DNA of 64,000 nucleotides, taken from NCBI RefSeq assembly GCF_000296815.2, contig NZ_CAIT01000009.1, positions 806,001-870,000 of the forward strand, in the 5' to 3' direction. Positions 24,734-30,610 of this stretch are shown here, in pieces. Numbering within the stretch: the stretch's first letter is position 1; each line of letters begins with the position of its first letter. The notes under the pieces are model-generated. The model was given only the letters and a program-made list of their open reading frames with translations, did not search any database and was not told the DNA's origin. This stretch comes from Fibrisoma limi BUZ 3 (GTDB taxonomy: Bacteria > Bacteroidota > Bacteroidia > Cytophagales > Spirosomataceae). The position numbers and the translations under genes are program-made.

Positions 24734-25537
24734 CTACAGAATAGTTTCTTTCACGAGAATGTAAACGCCCATCATCAGCACAAACCAGCCGAACGCTTTC
24801 TTCAGCTTTTGCCCTGGCACAAACCGCGACAGATACGAACCAACGAAAATGCCGACCACGGAAAGCGCCGTAAATTCGAGGAGAAACGGCCAGTCGATGG
24901 GTATGTTCGACAGATCACCGAGAAAACCGATCAGCGATTTGGCCGCAATGATCAGCAGCGACGTCCCCACGGCCATCTTCATGGGCAGTCGGGCCAATAC
25001 GACCAAAGCCGGTATGATCAGGAATCCGCCCCCGGCCCCGACAATACCGGTAAGCGTACCGACCAGCGCTCCTTCCAGCGCAATGACAGGGTAATTGAAC
25101 CGCAACGATTCTGCCTGGCCCGCAGCCTGATTCCGTCGGTCGCGGATCATGGACAACGAAGCCGCCAGCATCACCAGCGCAAAAAACAGCATGATGGCTA
25201 CGTTTCTGCCGAGGGAAAAGCTGTCTGACATCAGCACCGGGTCCGGTATGGCCGGCATGATGTATCGCCGGGTCAGGAAAACGGCCACAAAGGAAGGGAT
25301 GGCGAACACGACGGCGGCCCGGTAGTTAACCAGCGCTTTCCGCATGTAACTGACCGAGCCGATCAGGGAGGTCGTACCGACCACAAACAGCGAATAGGCC
25401 GACGAGACAAGGGGATTAATCCCCATCAGATACACCAAGACTGGTAACGTCAGGATGCTTCCACCTCCGCCAATCAGCCCGAGGCTGACACCGATAAGAA
25501 TGGACGCAGAAAAGCCAAGGAATTGAATCGTATTCAT
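24734..25537 (-). CDS. TauE/SafE-family sulfite exporter
   Basis: A 267-residue inner-membrane protein with about eight helices when started at 25537 (MNTIQFLGFSASILIGVSLGLIGGGG). The family features are the two inverted half repeats GLIGGGGSILTLPVLVYLMG and GIVGAGGGFLIIPALVVL. It probably exports sulfite made by the persulfide dioxygenase, or another sulfonate. The upstream ATG at 25558 falls too close to the predicted start of transcription, so 25537 is preferred. Confidence 0.92.
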   Translation of the reverse strand: MNTIQFLGFSASILIGVSLGLIGGGGSILTLPVLVYLMGINPLVSSAYSLFVVGTTSLIGSVSYMRKALVNYRAAVVFAIPSFVAVFLTRRYIMPAIPDPVLMSDSFSLGRNVAIMLFFALVMLAASLSMIRDRRNQAAGQAESLRFNYPVIALEGALVGTLTGIVGAGGGFLIIPALVVLARLPMKMAVGTSLLIIAAKSLIGFLGDLSNIPIDWPFLLEFTALSVVGIFVGSYLSRFVPGQKLKKAFGWFVLMMGVYILVKETIL

Positions 25538-25555
25538 GCTTGCCGAACTTTTCAG

Positions 25556-25600
25556 CAAAGCAATCCTACACCGAAGCGCTTTTCCGTGATAATTGTTACA
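25556..25600 (-). promoter_or_regulatory. Crp-type operator and -7 box (site D)
   Basis: CGTGATAATTGTTACA (25585-25600) with TTGCTTTG on the minus strand (25556-25563, 7 of 8 to TAnnTTTG); box end to operator centre is again 36.5 bp. It lies between the stop of the Crp-like gene (25613) and the TauE start. Confidence 0.75.
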
Positions 25601-25612
25601 CAGGCCAGCGGA

Positions 25613-26248
25613 CTAGAGCATCTCGATTCGGTTGCGGGCGAGTTTTAGTTTGCCCATCTTTTCCAATTGCTTCAGTAAACGCGAAATAACCTCGCGGGAC
25701 GTAGCCATTTCACTGGCAATCTCCTCGTGTGTGATGGTCAGGGTCGTGCACTGACAGGACCGGGTTTTCTTGTCCAGATACGCCAGCAGCCGCTCATCGA
25801 GCTTGTGAAAAGCAATGCTGTCGATTGTCCTGAGCATGTCGTCGAACCGCTTCTGATACACCTGAAAAACAAATTGCTTCCACGATGAATAGGTACACAT
25901 CCATTCCTCAACCTTTTCAATGGGAATGGTAATCAGCCGGGTCTTCTCTTCGGCCACCGCCGTAACCTCGCTCGGTTTACGATCCAGACAACACGTCAGC
26001 GACAGCGCACAGGAATCCAGTCCGCCCAGGTAATACAGTAAGGCTTCACGGCCTTCCGCATCGGCCCGCAGAATTTTTACGGAGCCGCTCAGCAGAATCG
26101 GGACGCTCCGGACGTAGCCGCCAGGACGCATCAGGTACTGCCCTTCGTCTAACTCCACGTAATTGCCTACGCGGGCCAGCTCTTCGATCAGGGCCGGCTC
26201 GAACCGCCCAACGAACAGCCGTTGTAATTGAGAAACGTCTTTTATCAT
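25613..26248 (-). CDS. Crp/Fnr-family activator of the sulfur cluster
   Basis: A 211-residue regulator. The N-terminal cyclic-nucleotide-like domain (about 10-115) is followed by the long dimer helix and a winged helix (about 170-205). The recognition helix ATSREVISRLL keeps the R-E-x-x-x-R pattern (Arg185, Glu186, Arg190) that Crp uses to read TGTGA, matching the operators in this cluster. Cysteines cluster at Cys80, Cys86 and Cys87 (DSCALSLTCC), with others at 118, 165 and 167; a sulfur or redox sensor is possible but unproven. It lies 73 bp downstream of the DUF2892 gene and may be read from operator E, giving positive feedback. Confidence 0.9.
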   Translation of the reverse strand: MIKDVSQLQRLFVGRFEPALIEELARVGNYVELDEGQYLMRPGGYVRSVPILLSGSVKILRADAEGREALLYYLGGLDSCALSLTCCLDRKPSEVTAVAEEKTRLITIPIEKVEEWMCTYSSWKQFVFQVYQKRFDDMLRTIDSIAFHKLDERLLAYLDKKTRSCQCTTLTITHEEIASEMATSREVISRLLKQLEKMGKLKLARNRIEML

Positions 26249-26321
26249 TATAGTATATCACACAAGAAGCCTCCGGCAATAAAGGGAGGCTGTACTTACG
26301 ACTGGCAATCAGCGGCTTTTA

Positions 26322-26540
26322 TTACCGATGACTCACCCGGGTCCGGCGGCACGTCTGGATGCCGAAGGGTACGTACAACGGGCAAACGCTGACAAGGCTG
26401 GTCACTAAAAATACCCCAGCCAGCACTAAGCCGACAATACCCCAAACACCGGTGACCGTACCAGTAAAAAACAGGATAAGTAGTGCAATAGCAACAACAA
26501 ACCGGATAATCCGATCGGCGGAACCCATGTTCTTTTTCAT
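26322..26540 (-). CDS. DUF2892 membrane protein
   Basis: A 72-residue protein starting MKKNMGSADRIIRF, the usual opening of DUF2892 (YgaP-like inner membrane) proteins. Two hydrophobic helices (about 13-31 and 33-51) are followed by CPLYVPFGIQTC. The family often accompanies rhodanese and sulfur genes. Its Crp-type operator lies at 26588-26603. A weak hairpin (26268-26291) lies between it and the Crp-like gene. Confidence 0.88.
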   Translation of the reverse strand: MKKNMGSADRIIRFVVAIALLILFFTGTVTGVWGIVGLVLAGVFLVTSLVSVCPLYVPFGIQTCRRTRVSHR

Positions 26541-26558
26541 GGCTAAACGTTTTTACGG

Positions 26559-26603
26559 CTAAAAAAGCAGTTCAGGAAATGCTTATCTGTGACAATTGTT
26601 ACA
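26559..26603 (-). promoter_or_regulatory. Crp-type operator (site E) with weak -7 box
   Basis: TGTGACAATTGTTACA (26588-26603) is a near-perfect palindrome. At the same distance seen in the other promoters the minus strand reads TTTTTTAG (26559-26566), 6 of 8 to TAnnTTTG, so the box is weak here. It should drive DUF2892 and perhaps the Crp-like gene. Confidence 0.65.
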
Positions 26604-26703
26604 GACTACCCATTCTAGGAGCGGGTCCTGCAAAAGTCCTCTGCCCCGACTCGCCGACAAACGACCTACTTCAGAACGGGCGATGAATTATATCACGCAA
26701 TCG

Positions 26704-26748
26704 CCTGACAACCATCATAACCGAGGCTGAATTCCTGTATGACCTTTG
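26704..26748 (+). promoter_or_regulatory. Weaker Crp-type operator and -7 box (site F)
   Basis: In the direction of transcription CCTGACAACCATCATA (26704-26719) matches 13 of 16 positions of the consensus YGTRACAAWNRTCACR from the other sites. GACCTTTG (26741-26748, 7 of 8 to TAnnTTTG) ends 36.5 bp from its centre, the same distance as elsewhere. It would drive the plus-strand FixH-like and alcohol dehydrogenase genes. Confidence 0.5.
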
Positions 26749-26805
26749 CGAAAGCATTCTTCGGATGCGCTGGTAGAGAATTGCATACTTAACCCGTATT
26801 CAGTC

Positions 26806-27051
26806 ATGACGTTCGAACCTGCGACCCAATCGGTAGCCTTCGTGCTTCCCCTGTACTTCTATAAGGCTGAACTGACCTTCAGCCGACTGAACGACACCTT
26901 CGACGATGTGCAAATCCGGGTTACGCCCGGCAACCTACCCCGCTACGTTGTCTCAACGGCTCAACTGGCCAAAGGCATCTGGCACGCCCGCCTGAACTGG
27001 TCGGATGGCCAGCAGTCGTATCATGAAGAGAAGGAGATTATTGTTGGATGA
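26806..27051 (+). CDS. Short FixH-like protein lacking a membrane anchor
   Basis: An 81-residue protein when started at 26806 (MTFEPATQSVAFVLP); an ATG at 26746 lies almost at the predicted start of transcription. The order of strands (AFVLPLYFYKAELTFSRLND, then GIWHARLNWSDGQQSYHEEKEII) resembles the C-terminal beta domain of FixH from cbb3-oxidase clusters, but the membrane helix is missing and no cco genes are near. It may be a remnant or a soluble variant. It lies 46 bp before the alcohol dehydrogenase gene. Confidence 0.55.
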   Translation: MTFEPATQSVAFVLPLYFYKAELTFSRLNDTFDDVQIRVTPGNLPRYVVSTAQLAKGIWHARLNWSDGQQSYHEEKEIIVG

Positions 27052-27097
27052 ACGGCCGGTCAGAGCCGACAACTTCCCGTCAAAAACCAATTAAGCC

Positions 27098-28126
27098 ATG
27101 ATACCAACCACAATGAAAGCGGCTGTGGCTCACGCCTACGGCCAACCCCTCCGTATTGAGCAAGTACCCGTACCGGAAGTCAGTTCGGGGCGCATTCTGG
27201 TGAAAGTGGCCGCGTGTGGCGTATGCCATACCGATCTGCACGCCATCAATGGCGACTGGCCGGTTAAAGCGACACTCCCCCTGATTCCAGGCCACGAAGG
27301 CGTTGGTACCGTCGTAGCGGTTGGTACCGGGGTCACCCAGGTTCGCGAAGGCGACCGGGTTGGAATTCCCTGGTTGTATACAGCCTGTGGCCATTGTGAG
27401 CAGTGCTGCTCGGGCTGGGAGACCCTGTGCCCGGAGCAACAGAACACGGGGTATTCTGTACAGGGCAGCTACGCCGAGTACGTCCTGGCCGACCCGAATT
27501 TTGTGGGCCATATACCCGATACGTTATCGTTTCAGCAAGCCGCGCCCATTCTCTGCGCCGGGGTAACGGTCTACAAAGGTTTAAAGGAAACGGAGGTAAA
27601 ACCCGGCCAATGGGTGGTCATCTCCGGTGTGGGTGGTCTGGGTCACCTGGCCGTGCAATACGCCAAAGCCATGGGTATGCACGTAGCGGCCGTAGATATT
27701 CAGGCGGAAAAGCTAAAGCTAGCCCAGGAGGTTGGGGCGGATCTGGTTATCAATGCGGCAAAGGAGAATCCGGTAACTGTAATTCAGCAGAGGATCAAAG
27801 GGGCTCATGGCGTGCTGGTCACGGCCGTTTCCCGTTCGGCATTTGCGCAGGGGGTGGGTATGTTACGACGCCGGGGTACCCTGTCGCTGGTCGGTTTGCC
27901 CCCAGGCGATTTCAACCTGAATATTTTCGACGTAGTCCTGACGCGCAAAACCATCCGGGGATCGATTGTTGGCACCCGGCAGGATTTAACCGAAAGCCTG
28001 GCTTTTGCTGCGGAAGGCAAAGTAAAAGTGCATTACCACTGCGATCAGTTAGACAACATCAACCAGGTATTGACCGATATGGCCGCCGGCCGTATTGACG
28101 GTCGCGTTGTCTTAAACCTTAGCTGA
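27098..28126 (+). CDS. adhP: Zinc-dependent alcohol dehydrogenase
   Basis: A 342-residue medium-chain dehydrogenase that oxidises alcohols or reduces aldehydes with NAD. Catalytic zinc ligands are visible in GVCHTDLHA and GHEGVG; the structural zinc loop has four cysteines in CGHCEQCCSGWETLC; the nucleotide-binding motif is GVGGLGHLA. A second ATG at 27113 (MKAAVAHAYG) is equally likely as start and matches the usual AdhP N-terminus. It lies downstream of the FixH-like gene and may share the Crp-type promoter F. Confidence 0.92.
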   Translation: MIPTTMKAAVAHAYGQPLRIEQVPVPEVSSGRILVKVAACGVCHTDLHAINGDWPVKATLPLIPGHEGVGTVVAVGTGVTQVREGDRVGIPWLYTACGHCEQCCSGWETLCPEQQNTGYSVQGSYAEYVLADPNFVGHIPDTLSFQQAAPILCAGVTVYKGLKETEVKPGQWVVISGVGGLGHLAVQYAKAMGMHVAAVDIQAEKLKLAQEVGADLVINAAKENPVTVIQQRIKGAHGVLVTAVSRSAFAQGVGMLRRRGTLSLVGLPPGDFNLNIFDVVLTRKTIRGSIVGTRQDLTESLAFAAEGKVKVHYHCDQLDNINQVLTDMAAGRIDGRVVLNLS

Positions 28127-28190
28127 TTCTCCATCCAGTTGAGTATGTTAATAAGTCAGCTCAACTATTCATTACGTTAAGGCAAGTAAA

Positions 28191-28330
28191 GGCATTTGCG
28201 TGTTCAGGACGGCCACAACCCGCACCAAAAGCTGTCTAGTGCGGGTTAACCGCCAACACAAAGGTAGCCCTGCGGCCAGCCTATCCCCAGGACAAATCAG
28301 CCAATGTGTGGCACAAATAGGATGGGTAAG
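28191..28330. repeat. 140-bp direct repeat, copy 2
   Basis: Same orientation as copy 1 at 21088-21227. It keeps the -7 box TACCTTTG (28259-28266, minus strand), but no gene follows it, so it is a detached copy of a promoter region. It marks the end of the sulfur cluster and lies at the edge of the AT-rich island. Confidence 0.9.
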
Positions 28331-28697
28331 AGATCCGGGATTCTCCGATTGCAGTAACTAGTTTTTAGGGAGCTGGTATATATATAGGAATCTCGTTCCA
28401 CATTGTCCGAATTTTAGGTGAACTTACCCCTTCGTTCGGCCAACAAGCGTTTAGCAACCGGTGCAAGCCCTAATTAATGCTTGATTTAGTTTGTAGTGCT
28501 AGTTATGGACGGTAGAGTTCTTGATAAAGCTAAACACTTCCCAAAACGAACTGCTTTTCAAACTTACTCACGTATTAAAAAGTTGACAATCGAGTCAAAC
28601 TTCTATTGTTTTATACAAAAACAAGCGTAAGCAATTTTAGCTATGATTTCTTGAAAGGGTACGCTGGGTTACTTAAGGTATACCCACGTTCATTGTA
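28331..28697. other. Non-coding left margin of the AT-rich island
   Basis: Base composition changes here from GC-rich to AT-rich. I see no gene and no copy of the tRNA-Val 3' end that would mark an attachment site. Confidence 0.5.
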
Positions 28698-29921
28698 TTA
28701 AAAGCTAATTCCTAATTTTTCAAAAAGTATTCTGTTGCGATTTTTGGCATCCTTCAAAACTTTTTGGTAAGACAATACTTCTATATATGCATTATATTGC
28801 CTATTAAAGTAGAAATACCCCATTCCATCTGGTGTGACGTTGAAGTCTTTAGATTTAAGTATATCAATCAGTTTCGGATTAAAATCACATATTACATATG
28901 CGTAAAATGGCACTCTGTCTTTTTCAGACATTTGTATGTACTTATTACGCCGGTCTTTTGCCTTACCACTCCTTAATTTACCTATATAATCAACAACTTG
29001 ATCTGCTGGATTACTTTTTGAGTCCTTATCACTATAATCATTCCTTTCAGGCTTCTTAAATTCAACCAAAATAAATGAATTAAAAGGAGCCTCTTCGTCC
29101 ACGAACGCAAAAGTACTATTGAAGATGAATAAGTCAGGCCGATCAGTAGAATCAACATCATTTATGACTGGCATATCAGATATTGGCTTATCCGATGCAA
29201 GATAAAAGTGGTAAGCAAGCCGTTCATCAATCAGCCATAAGTTTTGTTGTTCATATTTAACATCGTCTGATTCCTTTCTTATCGGAAAGAATAATTCATG
29301 AATCGTTCTTTCGCTATAAAATTTGTCGCTTTCTTCACCCAAAAACTTATTAAGTAAATCTATAATAGATTTTCTGTGTATAACATATTTAACCAAATTT
29401 GCTTTTCCCACATCATTCGCTTGCTTAATGTATTTTTCATACGCTAATTGATAATCCTCGATGCTATTATACTCGTGCCCATTTAAAACTTCATTTGCTA
29501 ACATCTTAGTTTCCAATTCGAGCTTTTGCTGAATTCTAAATAATTCAACATCTAGTTTATCTCCGTTTAAAGTAGCTGGCAGTTTTTTTACTTCTTCTTC
29601 TTTATATTTTAGAACATATTTAAATTGTGGCGAAGATTGTGCTACATGCCTTTTTACTGCTTCTATTTTTTCTTGTCGAAGTATATCAAGTGGAACTCGT
29701 AGTATTTCCTCAAGCTGTTTCGTTAGTTGAGATTTTATTTCGTCAAAAGTTATAGATGAGTAGCTTAAACTTGGCGAATGATAGGATGACTCATCTTCCG
29801 GGAAATCAAATTTAGTCCTTTCATTTCCCACATGCTTGTCTAAATAATCTGCTGTAATATATACCTTAAGATACAAATTGTCATTTGTAGGTAGAAATAC
29901 ATTACTAGTAAGGTCAGGCAT
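28698..29921 (-). CDS. PD-(D/E)XK nuclease-like C-terminal part of a larger family
   Basis: A 407-residue AT-rich gene. The last 200 residues show a probable nuclease core: RPDLFIFN, then FILVEFKKP (the D...ExK pattern), NPADQVVDYIGKLRSGK and a conserved tail with FYAYVICDF, DGMGYFYFNRQYN and NRILFEKLG. The first half is helical and charged. I recall this region at the end of longer proteins with an N-terminal GHKL-type ATPase; that part is absent and not found upstream, so this may be truncated. Its target is unknown. It is the last gene of the island and faces away from the tRNA. Confidence 0.7.
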   Translation of the reverse strand: MPDLTSNVFLPTNDNLYLKVYITADYLDKHVGNERTKFDFPEDESSYHSPSLSYSSITFDEIKSQLTKQLEEILRVPLDILRQEKIEAVKRHVAQSSPQFKYVLKYKEEEVKKLPATLNGDKLDVELFRIQQKLELETKMLANEVLNGHEYNSIEDYQLAYEKYIKQANDVGKANLVKYVIHRKSIIDLLNKFLGEESDKFYSERTIHELFFPIRKESDDVKYEQQNLWLIDERLAYHFYLASDKPISDMPVINDVDSTDRPDLFIFNSTFAFVDEEAPFNSFILVEFKKPERNDYSDKDSKSNPADQVVDYIGKLRSGKAKDRRNKYIQMSEKDRVPFYAYVICDFNPKLIDILKSKDFNVTPDGMGYFYFNRQYNAYIEVLSYQKVLKDAKNRNRILFEKLGISF

Positions 29922-30065
29922 ATATCTACTGAGGCTCTCATTTACTACATCTCTACAATTACCGCAATAGTGAGTCCACGCGATTTATGCAAGGCTTAAG
30001 TTACGGACGCACTAATCCAACTGTTGGCAAATCACTTGACAAGGATATGGATCGAGAATAGATTT

Positions 30066-30338
30066 TTAGTCACGATCGGGTTCGATATTCCGATCTTTTG
30101 ACTTGGATGGTGTATTCTGATCTTTTGGGGGTCGGTTTCCAGTAAGCCAAGGTGGCAGTCGTTCTTTTAAGCGTTCAGCTGTATATTGTTCACGGCCTGC
30201 TTTAAGCCCAGCTAATCGAGCCCCTTCTCCTTGGACTTTGGCTAGTTGTTAAGCCAACTCTGGCATATGCTGAGCAATCATATAGCCTTCGTTGAAACCT
30301 TTCAGGTAATCAGGATCAACCTTGTTTTCGTCTTCCAT
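30066..30338 (-). pseudogene. Small accessory gene broken by an in-frame stop
   Basis: An open frame of 91 codons starts at ATG 30338 and ends at TAA 30066-30068 but has an extra TAA at codon 30 (30249-30251). Read through, it encodes MEDENKVDPDYLKGFNEGY, then QLAKVQGEGARLAGLKAGRE and a hydrophilic tail. The start is only 2 bp after the stop of the helix-turn-helix gene, so the pair was coupled. I have seen similar pairs in Cytophagales; the function is unknown. Confidence 0.7.
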
Positions 30339-30340
30339 GG

Positions 30341-30610
30341 CTAAAAGGTATTTTTCGCGTTCTGTTCCAGATAGGAATTGATTGACTCCCGGTCGTAGAG
30401 AATGATTTTCTTTTGCGGCTGAGAAAATCGAATTTTTCCTTCGTCCCGCAGTTTCTGCAAGGTCGTTTTAGATTTAATATTGAGAAGCAGCATAGCCTGC
30501 TCATCCGAAATCCACTTATTTTTCTCATGGCCATTCTTCTCCCTCAACCGATCAACGACCTGCTCAACTAAAGCATAAAAGGCTTTATCTTCAAGACAAA
30601 TAATTTCCAT
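30341..30610 (-). CDS. Helix-turn-helix protein (excisionase-like, HTH_17)
   Basis: An 89-residue protein with the pattern WISDEQAMLLLNIKSKTTLQKLRDEGKIRF, typical of MerR-like/excisionase HTH domains that bind DNA and are common on mobile islands, then a LYDRESINSYL wing. It starts inside the 3' end of the TPR gene (20-bp overlap) and is followed at 2 bp by the broken accessory gene. It may be a local regulator of the island. Confidence 0.75.
   Translation of the reverse strand: MEIICLEDKAFYALVEQVVDRLREKNGHEKNKWISDEQAMLLLNIKSKTTLQKLRDEGKIRFSQPQKKIILYDRESINSYLEQNAKNTF

Noticed and set aside
26631-26638. GACTTTTG as the -7 box of the DUF2892 gene
   Set aside because: It lies upstream of operator E, so the operator would be inside the leader; the spacing rule seen in the other promoters points to the weaker box at 26559-26566.
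28331-28697. Attachment site as a copy of the tRNA-Val 3' end at the far edge of the island
   Set aside because: I looked for the GGGAGTTGAGGGATTCGAA-type end in this stretch and did not see it.
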